The notes below the pieces were generated by a model. That model saw only the letters and a program-made list of their open reading frames with translations, made no database searches and was not told the DNA's origin. Below are positions 25,229 through 33,905 of a stretch of 64,000 nt of DNA, piece by piece. The translations under genes and the position numbers were made by a program. Source of the stretch: Granulosicoccus sp036478595 (GTDB lineage: Bacteria > Pseudomonadota > Gammaproteobacteria > Granulosicoccales > Granulosicoccaceae); the NCBI GenBank assembly GCA_036478595.1, contig JAZGEF010000034.1, positions 1-64,000 of the forward strand. Reading direction: 5' to 3'. Position 1 is the first letter of the stretch. Each line of letters begins with the position of its first letter.

Positions 25229-26227
25229 ATGTTCAAAAAAACCCTAATCACTACTCTACTACTGGCTGCAAACGTATCAGCATTTGCCGCCAGCGAAGCT
25301 TGTCAAGACGGCGAGATTGTTATCAAGTTCGCCCACGTTACCAACACAGATAAGCACCCAAAAGGTATTGCGGCTACGTTGCTCGAGAAACGGGTGAACG
25401 AAGAAATGAACGGTAAAGCCTGTATGGAAGTGTTCCCGAATTCTACTTTGTATGATGACAACAAGGTACTTGAAGCCATGTTGCAAGGTGACGTACAGCT
25501 CGCTGCGCCGTCACTATCGAAATTCGAAACCTTCACCAAGAAGTTTCGCCTGTTTGATTTGCCGTTTATCTTTAAAGACATCAATGCAGTAGATGCCTAC
25601 CAAAATTCTGAAGGTGGCCAAGGATTGCTTGATTCGATGAAGCGAAAGGGTTTGCAAGGCTTAGCCTTTTGGCACAATGGCATGAAGCAAATCTCAGCTG
25701 ATCGTCCATTGTTATTACCAAGCGATGCTGCTGGCTTAAAGTTTCGCGTTCAGCCATCTGATGTGCTGGTAGCGCAGTTTAATGCCTTGGGTGCTAACCC
25801 GCAAAAAATGGCTTTCTCAGAAGTTTATGGCGCACTACAAACTAAGGTTATCAGTGGTCAAGAAAACACGTGGTCGAACATCTACGGTAAAAAATTCTTT
25901 GAAGTACAAGATGGCACGACTGAATCCAACCATGGCATTATTGACTACCTGTTAGTGACATCTACCGAATGGCTGGAAGGGCTGCCAGCTGACGTACGTG
26001 ATCAATTCACTACAATCGTGGGTGAAGTCACCACTTCACGTAATGCTGAATCTGCCAACGTTAATCAAAACAACAAGAAATTGATTATTGAAGCAGGCGG
26101 CGTTGTGCGTACGCTAACAGCTGAGCAACGTCAGGCATGGGTTGATGTAATGATGCCAGTATGGGCGCAGTTCGAAGGTGATATTGGTGCAGACGTTATC
26201 AAAGATGCCGTTAGCTTCTCTAAGTAA
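25229..26227 (+). CDS. dctP: TRAP transporter substrate-binding protein
   Basis: The 332-residue periplasmic protein has a signal peptide cleaved near residue 20 (VSAFA). The mature part follows the DctP pattern: IVIKFAHVTNTDKHPKG, then LPFIFKD, then GLKFRVQPSDVLV with the conserved Arg that grips a carboxylate, then KVISGQENTWSN. It captures an organic acid and delivers it to the DctQM permease. The regulator pair upstream suggests C4-dicarboxylates, but TRAP binding proteins vary, so the substrate is not certain. Confidence 0.95.
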   Translation: MFKKTLITTLLLAANVSAFAASEACQDGEIVIKFAHVTNTDKHPKGIAATLLEKRVNEEMNGKACMEVFPNSTLYDDNKVLEAMLQGDVQLAAPSLSKFETFTKKFRLFDLPFIFKDINAVDAYQNSEGGQGLLDSMKRKGLQGLAFWHNGMKQISADRPLLLPSDAAGLKFRVQPSDVLVAQFNALGANPQKMAFSEVYGALQTKVISGQENTWSNIYGKKFFEVQDGTTESNHGIIDYLLVTSTEWLEGLPADVRDQFTTIVGEVTTSRNAESANVNQNNKKLIIEAGGVVRTLTAEQRQAWVDVMMPVWAQFEGDIGADVIKDAVSFSK

Positions 26228-26261
26228 TTTTTATCTCCACATCAAAGCTCATACTTCCAAC

Positions 26262-26293
26262 CACTACCGGCTATCTGGCCGGTAGTGCGTTTT
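26262..26293 (+). terminator. Hairpin between dctP and dctQ
   Basis: A perfect 9-base stem CACTACCGG / CCGGTAGTG with an 8-base loop (26271-26278) is followed by CGTTTT. A stable hairpin with a short T run after the binding-protein gene usually trims or protects the dctP message so that more binding protein than permease is made. It could terminate part of transcription. Confidence 0.65.
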
Positions 26294-26321
26294 CCTACAC
26301 GCTCAAATCTAGAGTCCGCTG

Positions 26322-26891
26322 ATGCAAAGGCGAAATTTTTCTGATCAGATCGAAGAAAATCTAATAGCCATCATTCTCGGCTTAATGACAATAATCACCT
26401 TTGCCAATGTTGTGGTGCGCTATGGTTTTAAGGGCAACATACTTTGGGCGCTAGAGGCCACTGTATTCCTGTTTGCCTGGATGGTGATTATCGGAGCGTC
26501 CTATGCAGTTAAGAAAAACATGCACTTGGGTGTTGATATTGCGGTCAAACTATTGCCTGGACCGCTTAGACGGGCAGTGACGTTACTCGCGGTTCTTTCT
26601 TGTTTGATTTTTACCGGCCTTGTTTTGTACGGTTCATTTGAATACTGGCTACCGTTCTTTGGCGAGCGAGCTTGGTATGAGGTGGATGACATCCCGATGC
26701 CAGGTTTTTTGCAATTCCTAGCTTCCACGATGAATGAAGGCGAGCGTTGGGAAAAGTTGCCACGTTTTATCCCCTACTTTTGCTTGCCCTTAGGTTTTTC
26801 GCTTTTGTTGTTTCGCTTTTTACAAGTGTTTTGGCGAGTATGGAAGGGTGAACAAACGCTGATTGTTGCTAGCCATGAGGCAGAAGACTAG
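26322..26891 (+). CDS. dctQ: TRAP transporter small membrane subunit
   Basis: The 189-residue protein has four predicted membrane helices: about 13-33, 44-64, 86-106 and 148-168. NVVVRYGF and the KNMHLGVD block are typical of DctQ subunits. It joins DctM in the inner membrane. The C-terminal tail after the last helix is charged and cytosolic. Its stop overlaps the GTG start of dctM by one base. Confidence 0.9.
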   Translation: MQRRNFSDQIEENLIAIILGLMTIITFANVVVRYGFKGNILWALEATVFLFAWMVIIGASYAVKKNMHLGVDIAVKLLPGPLRRAVTLLAVLSCLIFTGLVLYGSFEYWLPFFGERAWYEVDDIPMPGFLQFLASTMNEGERWEKLPRFIPYFCLPLGFSLLLFRFLQVFWRVWKGEQTLIVASHEAED

Positions 26892-28264
26892 TGGCTGTCT
26901 TATTTCTATTTGCTATGGTCATTGGTTTTCTGATGATCGGTGTTCCAATCGCAATTAGCCTTGGCCTGTCGTCAATAATATTTCTATTGACGTTATCGGA
27001 CACCTCGTTAGCGTCAATTGCGCAAACCTTCTTCAGTGCATTCTCTGGGCACTATACCTTGCTGGCTATACCGTTCTTTATTCTAGCCTCAACGTTTATG
27101 TCGACCGGCGGTGTGGCGCAGCGTGTTATTCGCTTCGCAATTAATAGTGTGGGCCACCTAAAAGGTGGTTTAGCTATAGCGGGTGTTTTCGCATGTATGT
27201 TGTTTGCAGCCCTGTCTGGTTCGTCACCGGCGACCGTAGTGGCCATCGGCACCATTGTTATCACCGCGATGCGTCAAGTGGGTTACACCAAAGAGTTTGC
27301 GGCTGGCATTATCTGCAATGCCGGTACGCTGGGAATATTGATCCCACCATCAATTGTTATGGTGGTGTATGCAGCTTCTGTTGATGTGTCCGTGGGTCGA
27401 ATGTTTCTCGCAGGCGTTATACCAGGATTAATAGCAGGCTTTATGTTGATGCTTGGTATTTATGTATGGGCGAGTATAAAAGGTTTACCCTCGCAACCGC
27501 GCGCCAGCTTTTCCGAGTGGGTATCATCTGCCTGGGACGCCTCATGGGGTTTATTTTTAATTGTGATTATTCTTGGTGGCATTTATGGCGGTGTGTTTAC
27601 GCCAACCGAAGCCGCAGCTGTGGCTGCAATGTATGCGTTCATTGTTTCTAACTTTATATATAGAGATATGGGGCCACTGAATAATTCAGAAGGTGAGAAC
27701 GTTCGGCTACGAGATAAGCCTTGGGTATTGCTTACTGCATGGTTCCACCCTGATACGCGCAATGCTCTGTTTGAAGCTGGAAAGCTAACCATCGTTTTGC
27801 TATTCATTATTGCTAATGCGCTGGTGCTTAAACACGTACTGACCGAAGAACGTGTGCCACAAGCGATAACCGAAGCAATGTTGGCCGCTGGACTGGGGCC
27901 GGTAGCATTTTTGATCGTGGTTAATGTGCTATTGCTAATTGGTGGGCAGTTTATGGAGCCCTCAGGATTGATCGTGATTGTCGCGCCATTGGTATTTCCA
28001 ATAGCAATTGAGCTTGGAATCGACCCGATTCATCTGGGTATCATCATGGTAGTGAATATGGAGATCGGTATGATTACACCACCGGTGGGCTTAAACCTAT
28101 TTGTAACCGCTGGGGTTGCGAAGATGTCTGTTATGAATGTTGTAAAGGCGGCACTGCCGTGGGTAGCGATTATGTTTGTATTTTTAATTCTGGTTACCTA
28201 TGTACCAATTATTTCCACCTGGTTGCCAACCTTGATGATGGGGCCAGAGATCATTACCAAGTAA
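26891..28264 (+). CDS. dctM: TRAP transporter large permease subunit
   Basis: The 457-residue protein has about 11-12 membrane helices and the DctM landmarks SGSSPATVVAIG and GMITPPVGLNLF. It drives solute uptake with the sodium gradient. GTG 26891 is the start because it overlaps the dctQ stop and the protein begins at the first helix. A hydrophilic loop of about 35 residues at 260-295 is longer than in many family members. Confidence 0.92.
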   Translation: MAVLFLFAMVIGFLMIGVPIAISLGLSSIIFLLTLSDTSLASIAQTFFSAFSGHYTLLAIPFFILASTFMSTGGVAQRVIRFAINSVGHLKGGLAIAGVFACMLFAALSGSSPATVVAIGTIVITAMRQVGYTKEFAAGIICNAGTLGILIPPSIVMVVYAASVDVSVGRMFLAGVIPGLIAGFMLMLGIYVWASIKGLPSQPRASFSEWVSSAWDASWGLFLIVIILGGIYGGVFTPTEAAAVAAMYAFIVSNFIYRDMGPLNNSEGENVRLRDKPWVLLTAWFHPDTRNALFEAGKLTIVLLFIIANALVLKHVLTEERVPQAITEAMLAAGLGPVAFLIVVNVLLLIGGQFMEPSGLIVIVAPLVFPIAIELGIDPIHLGIIMVVNMEIGMITPPVGLNLFVTAGVAKMSVMNVVKAALPWVAIMFVFLILVTYVPIISTWLPTLMMGPEIITK

Positions 28265-28312
28265 AGCGGGGGCCAAACAGCATTTTATAGAGTCTGTATC
28301 CGCCATTTTAAT

Positions 28313-28330
28313 ACAAGCATTCACGCTTGT
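28313..28330 (+). terminator. Weak hairpin after dctM
   Basis: Stem ACAAGC / GCTTGT with a 6-base loop, followed by TTTACC. The stem is short and the T run is poor, so this is a modest terminator candidate at the end of the TRAP operon. Confidence 0.35.
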
Positions 28331-28448
28331 TTACCTTCGTATAACACTCAGTGCAAACTTTAGTAGCTTTGCTATTGATAAAGTTCATATCGGCTACACT
28401 AGTGCCGTCAGCGCAAATGTTTGCGGTCAATTAAATGAGGAACTTATT

Positions 28449-29162
28449 ATGGGTATGGTTGGAACGTTAGGCAAATTGGCGATGGGCTACGCGGTAGCTA
28501 AAGGTGTCGGAAAAATGATGGGTCGAGGCAGCGCGGGCGGAGCCGGTGGCGGTCTTGGCGGACTACTTGGCGGTCTGATGGGCGGCGGCGCAGGCGGCGC
28601 GGCAGGTGGTTTAGGCGACCTTGGTGCGTTACTAGGTGGCGGCCAACAAGCCCCGCAAGGAGATGGCGGCGTAGGTGGTTCAAGCGGCGGGAGTGCTGGT
28701 GGTCTGCTCGAAAGCATCGGTGGTGCGGGCGGCGCAGGTTCTGGTAGCTTGGCTGACTTGTTCAATACTGGTATACAAGGCAACGCCGCTCCGGCTACTA
28801 ACGAACAAGAAGCCAGTGCGAAGGTTATGATTATGGCGATGATCAACTCTGCTAAATCTGACGGAACTATTGATCAAAATGAGCAACAAAAGATTGTTGG
28901 TCAACTGGGTGATGATCTTACTGATGACGAGCGGCAGTTCATAGTTTCTGAAATGCAGTCACCGCTGGATACTGACGGTTTTGTCGCTCAGATTCCACGG
29001 GGTTCCGAACAGCAGGTGTATTTAATGTCACTGCTTGGCATCGATTTAGATACGCAGCAGGAAGCGCAATATCTTGACCAATTACGTAAAAAAATGGATA
29101 TGTCTGAGCAGCAGGCCAATGCGATTCATGATCAGCTGGGTGTGCAGAAACTCTACGCCTAG
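28449..29162 (+). CDS. DUF533 (YebE/TerB-like) protein
   Basis: The 237-residue protein starts with a short hydrophobic segment and a long Gly/Ala-rich stretch (about 27-105). A folded C-terminal domain (about 118-235) has the KVMIMAMINSAKSDGTID pattern and NEQQKI of DUF533, a TerB-related all-helical fold. YebE in E. coli is an inner-membrane protein under envelope control; the precise role is unknown. The glycine-rich part may be disordered. AGGAAC before ATG 28449 could be the ribosome site. Confidence 0.8.
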   Translation: MGMVGTLGKLAMGYAVAKGVGKMMGRGSAGGAGGGLGGLLGGLMGGGAGGAAGGLGDLGALLGGGQQAPQGDGGVGGSSGGSAGGLLESIGGAGGAGSGSLADLFNTGIQGNAAPATNEQEASAKVMIMAMINSAKSDGTIDQNEQQKIVGQLGDDLTDDERQFIVSEMQSPLDTDGFVAQIPRGSEQQVYLMSLLGIDLDTQQEAQYLDQLRKKMDMSEQQANAIHDQLGVQKLYA

Positions 29163-29232
29163 TATTAGAGCTATCCGTAATAATGACGGTGCACCAAATC
29201 GTGCGCCGTTTTTCGTTTTAGCCTTGTCCTTG

Positions 29233-30378
29233 ATGTTTTCAACAGCCACTCTGGGCGATAACTTTCCAGCGCCTGCCTCTAGCTTTGATCAATACATCAG
29301 CGATGTTTATCAACACATCAAGCCCAAAAGCTTGCCACGCACTGATGCTGAAATCCGGCTTAATCTCCCGTTTCAACTAAGCGCCAACCCTGATGTGTCG
29401 TATCGTGGACGATTTTTATTATTCCACGGCCTGAATGATTCACCGTATGTTTGGCGTGATATCGCTGCCGAAATTGCTGCACGTGGCTTTGATGTACGAG
29501 CAATTTTATTCGAGGGGCATGGTTCAACACCTGTTGAGATGTTAGACGTTTCATATAAAAGCTGGTTAGCAACAGCACAACAACATAAAGATGATTGGTT
29601 TGAGCCGGCTACGCCACTTTACTTGGGCGGTTTTTCACTTGGTGGAGTGATTGCGACATTACTGGCGCTAGAACAGCCTGATGACATCGCCGGACTTCTA
29701 CTTATAAGCCCCGCTTATCATAGTAAGCTCAACAACTATTTAAGATGGTCAGGGATTTACTCTAAATTTAAGCCGTGGATGTTTGGCGGTATGATCATCG
29801 AAGACAACCCAATCAAGTACAACTCGATCCCCATTAATTCTGCAGCACAGTATTATAAAACGTCGAAAATACTAAAACGGCGATGGCGAGATCGGACGCT
29901 TGATATCCCTGTACTGCTGGTTGCGTCCGCTAATGATTCTGTAGTTGATGTGAAATACACACAGCGCTTGTTTAATCGCCGCTTTACTCATCAGGCGAAA
30001 AAAATGTTGCTTTACTACAATGCCAACAGCAAGGCTGATACGAAGTCGTTCATTGGGCCTACTATAAAAACGTCTGGTGCAATCGAGGCGCGTAATGCCA
30101 ATTTTCCTTCATTACGTATCATTAACCAATCCCATTTAAGCCTGATTAATCGCTCAGAAAATAAGCTATTTGGTGAGGCAGGACGTATATTAGTGTGCAA
30201 CGGTAATGCGTACCCCATTTTCATCGGCTGTATGCGAGCACCCCGCCATTGGTACGGTGCCCAACATACGGTGTTGCCGTCACAGGCGACAGCTAAAGAC
30301 GCTATGGCCCGCACCACTTACAATCCGGATTTTCCCGTATTGCTGGACAGGTTCGATGAAGTGTTTGTTGTTCGGTAG
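29233..30378 (+). CDS. Alpha/beta-hydrolase, monoacylglycerol-lipase-like, probably exported
   Basis: The core has a FLLFHGLNDSPYVWRD oxyanion block, nucleophile elbow GGFSLGGV (G-x-S-x-G), an acid candidate in VASANDSVVD and a base in NQSHLSLI. That is a serine hydrolase of the lysophospholipase kind. The start is uncertain: ATG 29233 gives 381 residues but trims the hydrophobic run APFFVLALSLMFSTA, which looks like a signal peptide; a start upstream, inside the DUF533 gene (for example ATG 29119), would include it. Two extra Cys near the C-terminus (LVCNGN, FIGCMR) may form a disulfide, which fits export. Confidence 0.75.
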   Translation: MFSTATLGDNFPAPASSFDQYISDVYQHIKPKSLPRTDAEIRLNLPFQLSANPDVSYRGRFLLFHGLNDSPYVWRDIAAEIAARGFDVRAILFEGHGSTPVEMLDVSYKSWLATAQQHKDDWFEPATPLYLGGFSLGGVIATLLALEQPDDIAGLLLISPAYHSKLNNYLRWSGIYSKFKPWMFGGMIIEDNPIKYNSIPINSAAQYYKTSKILKRRWRDRTLDIPVLLVASANDSVVDVKYTQRLFNRRFTHQAKKMLLYYNANSKADTKSFIGPTIKTSGAIEARNANFPSLRIINQSHLSLINRSENKLFGEAGRILVCNGNAYPIFIGCMRAPRHWYGAQHTVLPSQATAKDAMARTTYNPDFPVLLDRFDEVFVVR

Positions 30379-30503
30379 ATATCCTGCCTTCAGTCTGGCA
30401 GGCGCTGAATTAGCGTATATAATTTGTAATACCAATTTTGTCTGTTGTTTAGTTTTTGTTAAATATTGATCTTTTTAGATCGTTTGATTTTGGAGAACTC
30501 CTT

Positions 30504-30800
30504 ATGAAAAATTTGTCTCGCCGACGTTTCATTGCCTTTGGTGGCGCAGGCCTGGCTTCTGTGCCTTTGTCATCTATTTTAAATTCCGCAGTTGCAAATG
30601 AACTACCGATGGTAGATCCTGAATCAGCTCAAGCGGGTGCGTTGCAATATGCGGCAGCATCAACCACAGATGGCCAAACGTGTGCTAACTGTGTGCTTTA
30701 TCAAGGCGATGCTGAAGCCGCCGGAGGTGCTTGTGCACTGTTTCCTGGTAGCCAAGTGGGCAAAGATGCCTGGTGTGCTGCCTGGTCTGCTAAGCCCTGA
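30504..30800 (+). CDS. High-potential iron-sulfur protein (HiPIP), Tat-exported
   Basis: Ninety-eight residues. The N-terminus carries a twin-arginine signal (LSRRRFIAFGG). The mature domain has the four cysteines of a [4Fe-4S] HiPIP in the order CANC, then GGACALFPG, then DAWCAAW. HiPIPs are periplasmic one-electron carriers at high potential, found in purple bacteria and in some respiring gammaproteobacteria. Start ATG 30504 follows GGAG at a normal distance. No partner oxidase or reaction centre is nearby. Confidence 0.92.
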   Translation: MKNLSRRRFIAFGGAGLASVPLSSILNSAVANELPMVDPESAQAGALQYAAASTTDGQTCANCVLYQGDAEAAGGACALFPGSQVGKDAWCAAWSAKP

Positions 30801-30898
30801 TTTAACGCCACGCGCTGGCTTACGCTGATATTTGCTGATTTGGCAAAATTAGCGATTCTGGCGTAGCACTGCCAATTAGGCACTGTTTTTACCATCTC

Positions 30899-30920
30899 AA
30901 AGCCCGTATTCGCAGGCTTT
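30899..30920 (+). terminator. Hairpin after the HiPIP gene (weak)
   Basis: Stem AAAGCC / GGCTTT with a 10-base loop, then GTTGCATTT. It may be a factor-assisted stop or only a chance dyad. The rest of the gap 30801-31003 holds nothing I recognise. Confidence 0.3.
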
Positions 30921-31003
30921 GTTGCATTTGGATTGAAATTTGCAGCATCTGTAGCCCTGTTACACAGTTTGTAATAGCTGTGGCTGTTTACGGATTCCAC
31001 TAA

Positions 31004-32491
31004 ATGCGATCTCTGCCTACACTGATACTCTGCAGCCTTCTCGCTACTGCTTGCGATAAGGGCCCCAAGGCTGTACCCAAAAACAATGCACTCGCGACTG
31101 CTGAATCTGGATCGCTGTCTGCTCAAGACGATGCCTTTTTTCTGGATGATGTGCAACAGGGTGGCAAGGCACTGCAAATCAGTTCTACTTTCACAGGTGC
31201 ATCTGCCAATGGGCGAGAAGCCGATATGCTGTTGCGCTACAAAGTAAGTCCGCAAGTCCGACCAGCAGTGACATCGGCGACCGAACTCGTGGTATCCATA
31301 AATAAAAATGGGGTAGCGACAGAACTCCACAGGCAAAAGATTGATACAGAAGCGATGGAGGGTGATCTTGATATCACCATCGAACCCAGTACCAGTGGCA
31401 CCAGCTTGGTAGTGGGTCTTGATCATCTCAATGCAAACATTGTTACTGATACGCCTACTTATTCGACCGTTTCCCTGCCTTATGCACTGGAGCTAAAAGA
31501 TTCACACTTTGCCAACATTGTGGGCATGCATGTTGAGCTAGTACCGGGTAGTTACAACACCGCAGTGGTTGGTGATAGGCGAGAACATCGTTTTGCCGTG
31601 CGCGTGTTTGCCCAGTACAGCGATCAAATATCTCAAGAGAGTGCAAGTTGTGAAGCATTCAGTTTGGAAGATGTTGAATCTGGAATCTTGCAACCGGTTA
31701 TTGGCTTGGATAAAAATGCTGATGCTAATTTCGTTGCATTAGAATACGGCGAGGTAGACATTGAATCGCCAGTAACTGTATCGTTTAGCAAGGAGAGCTT
31801 GGGGGTATATTTAGTGATGGATGTGTCATCCAGTGTGGTCGAGAGCGGGGTGGCTCACTATATGTTGGATGCTGTTTCACGATCGGTCATCTCTCTTGCG
31901 CAATTTTCTGAATTTAACTACCGCATCTTTGGCACCAATGTGTATGAGCTGGGTAGTTTGCGGGATATCAATTTTGACGATCCGGCTGGCTCAGGTACGG
32001 CCTTGTATTACAGCATTGATACGGCTTTGGAAGATATCGAAAGTTATGCGCCAGCAGGTCAAAACAAGTTAATTATTGCTATTAGCGATGGGCATGATCT
32101 CGCCAGTCGCAATTTTTACCCAGCGTTCGAATCGCACGATCAGGTTCGCAAGTACATTGCGCAACGTATTGTTAATGTTCAAGAAGGTCAAAACCAATTT
32201 CACAATAGCCAGCTGCAAGCCTATTTTCTTGAATTACCTGGAGCCGGGTCCGGTGGCAATTCTGACGATAATATGCAACAGCTTGCTCAATTATCAGGCG
32301 GCACTCATTTTGAAGCAAGTGACAAGCAGGGATTGAAAAACTCGCTCCAAACCATCACTGATCATGTGGGTGGCAGTTACGACTTAGTGTACAGTTCACA
32401 ACAAACCCCCGATGACACTGATCTAGCGTTACGGGTTCATGCTGGAGGCTGTGCCTTTACGATCCCACTACCAACCGAATACAAGCAATAG
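31004..32491 (+). CDS. VWA-domain lipoprotein of unknown role
   Basis: The 495-residue protein starts with a lipoprotein-like signal (LILCSLLATAC, the Cys at residue 17). The first 270 residues are beta-rich without a family I know. A von Willebrand factor A domain follows (about 265-460): LVMDVSSSV supplies the DxSxS metal site, SGTALY the Thr and AISDGHD the Asp. VWA domains bind ligands through a metal ion. It faces the periplasm or outer membrane. It is alone in orientation, with no evident operon partner. Another VWA lipoprotein lies at 39362. Confidence 0.75.
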   Translation: MRSLPTLILCSLLATACDKGPKAVPKNNALATAESGSLSAQDDAFFLDDVQQGGKALQISSTFTGASANGREADMLLRYKVSPQVRPAVTSATELVVSINKNGVATELHRQKIDTEAMEGDLDITIEPSTSGTSLVVGLDHLNANIVTDTPTYSTVSLPYALELKDSHFANIVGMHVELVPGSYNTAVVGDRREHRFAVRVFAQYSDQISQESASCEAFSLEDVESGILQPVIGLDKNADANFVALEYGEVDIESPVTVSFSKESLGVYLVMDVSSSVVESGVAHYMLDAVSRSVISLAQFSEFNYRIFGTNVYELGSLRDINFDDPAGSGTALYYSIDTALEDIESYAPAGQNKLIIAISDGHDLASRNFYPAFESHDQVRKYIAQRIVNVQEGQNQFHNSQLQAYFLELPGAGSGGNSDDNMQQLAQLSGGTHFEASDKQGLKNSLQTITDHVGGSYDLVYSSQQTPDDTDLALRVHAGGCAFTIPLPTEYKQ

Positions 32492-32581
32492 CGGTTGATT
32501 CGCCGTGGAAGTTACCGTGGCGCTATGAGCTAAGTGTTTATATAAGCGTCATCACTTTAGTTAAACACGCAAGAGATTGAC

Positions 32582-33250
32582 ATTAACACCAGCACCTCCA
32601 AACGCCACGTATCCTATGACGACCTTGTCGCGTGTCCGGCTTGCGACTGGCTGCACTATCGGCCAAGCCTACCTGCCGGCACTCAGGCTCGTTGCGAACG
32701 CTGCGAACACGTGGTTTTTACTAACAAGGCACATAGTATTGATCGAGCACTAGCCGCGTCACTTGCCGGTATTGTGTTGTTAATTGTTAGTTTATGGTTG
32801 CCATTCCTAGCGCTGTCTCGCTCTGGCTTTGAATCGCAAATATCGGTTCTCGATGCGGTGTCGGCTTTGTGGTTTAGTGATATGCGATGGCTCTCGTTGA
32901 TAGCGCTGTCCCTTATCGTATTATTGCCATTAATTCGCTTGAGTTTTATCGCCTGGGTATTATGGCAATTGCGTGCAGGCAAGCTTGCTCGGCCAGCCAT
33001 GCGTTGGGCATTTAGATGGGCAGAGTTTTTAGAACCCTGGGCCATGGCTGAAATTTTTATGGTAGGCGTTGTTGTATCGCTGGTGAAAATTAGTTCGGTT
33101 GCGGCGCTTACGGTTGGTTTGGCATTTTGGAGCTTGCTGGGGCTAATTGCCGTGACTACTTTGGTCAGCATTGTACTGTGCCGAGATACAGTGTGGCTGC
33201 GGTTAACAAACAATTCACCAGAAGCTGTGCAGCCCATGCTGGGTCAATAA
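32582..33250 (+). CDS. pqiA: PqiA N-terminal half, integral membrane protein
   Basis: PqiA domain with four membrane helices (about 53-71, 90-115, 155-175 and 177-197 from the first codon used here). The N-terminal zinc ribbon is plain: ACPACDWLH, then RCERCEHVV. It is encoded upstream of the first GTG (32711), in a frame open from 32561 that has no ATG, GTG or TTG. I place the start at ATT 32582, which follows AAGAG by 6 bases; ATT 32576 is also possible. PqiABC moves lipids between the membranes. PqiA is split into two genes here, which is known in other bacteria. If the start were GTG 32711, the zinc ribbon would be lost. Confidence 0.75.
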   Translation: MNTSTSKRHVSYDDLVACPACDWLHYRPSLPAGTQARCERCEHVVFTNKAHSIDRALAASLAGIVLLIVSLWLPFLALSRSGFESQISVLDAVSALWFSDMRWLSLIALSLIVLLPLIRLSFIAWVLWQLRAGKLARPAMRWAFRWAEFLEPWAMAEIFMVGVVVSLVKISSVAALTVGLAFWSLLGLIAVTTLVSIVLCRDTVWLRLTNNSPEAVQPMLGQ

Positions 33251-33251
33251 C

Positions 33252-33905
33252 ATGTGCAAAACTGACGGTACACATATTAACCATGATGGCAACCTGGGTG
33301 TCACAGCCTTGCAAGCTGGCCTGGCTCCATGCATTGCCTGTGGCACGTTACACAAGTGGCCTACCGAGGCGTCGTGCAGGCGTTGCGGTGGGGTGGTGCG
33401 ATCGCGTAAACCTTTCAGCCTGCAACGCACCTGGGCCTTCTTGCTTGTTGGCATTCTCACCTATATCCCGGCCAATATCTTGCCGATTATGGATACTCTG
33501 TCATTTACGGGTAATACGAGCGATACCATTTTGACGGGAGTCGCGGCCTTGTTTGCCGATGGAGGTTATTTTGTCGCGTTTATCGTATTTGTGGCTAGTG
33601 TGTGTATTCCGTTAATAAAATTCGTCGTAATCGGAGGTTTGGCATTGAGCCTGCATTTTCATTGGGCTATGTCAGAATCTACTCGCCAGCACTTGCACGT
33701 TATTACTGAATTCATTGGCAGATGGTCAATGATCGACGTTTTTGTCGTGGCTGTGCTTGCAGCGCTTATACAATTGGGCGCAGTGATTAAGGTTGTGCCA
33801 GGCCCTGGTATCAACTGGTTTGCCTTATCGGTGGTATTCACCATGCTTTCAGCGACCTCGTTGGATCCTCGGCTAATATGGGATAACCGTTCCGATGGCG
33901 CGTAG
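33252..33905 (+). CDS. pqiA: PqiA C-terminal half, second PqiA-domain protein
   Basis: The 217-residue protein repeats the PqiA plan: a zinc ribbon (PCIACGTLH, ASCRRCGGVV), then a membrane domain with ILTYIPANILPIM and helices at about 62-82, 110-132, 160-180 and 190-205. It starts 1 base after the first half and together they form the inner-membrane part of the Pqi lipid-transport system. ATG 33252 is unambiguous. Its 3' end overlaps the start of pqiB by 11 bases, so translation is coupled. Confidence 0.88.
   Translation: MCKTDGTHINHDGNLGVTALQAGLAPCIACGTLHKWPTEASCRRCGGVVRSRKPFSLQRTWAFLLVGILTYIPANILPIMDTLSFTGNTSDTILTGVAALFADGGYFVAFIVFVASVCIPLIKFVVIGGLALSLHFHWAMSESTRQHLHVITEFIGRWSMIDVFVVAVLAALIQLGAVIKVVPGPGINWFALSVVFTMLSATSLDPRLIWDNRSDGA

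Noticed and set aside
28487..28846. Long minus-strand frame opposite the DUF533 gene, rich in Pro
   Set aside because: It is the shadow of the Gly/Ala-rich stretch of the plus-strand gene; Pro-rich translation is what such GC-rich codons give on the other strand.
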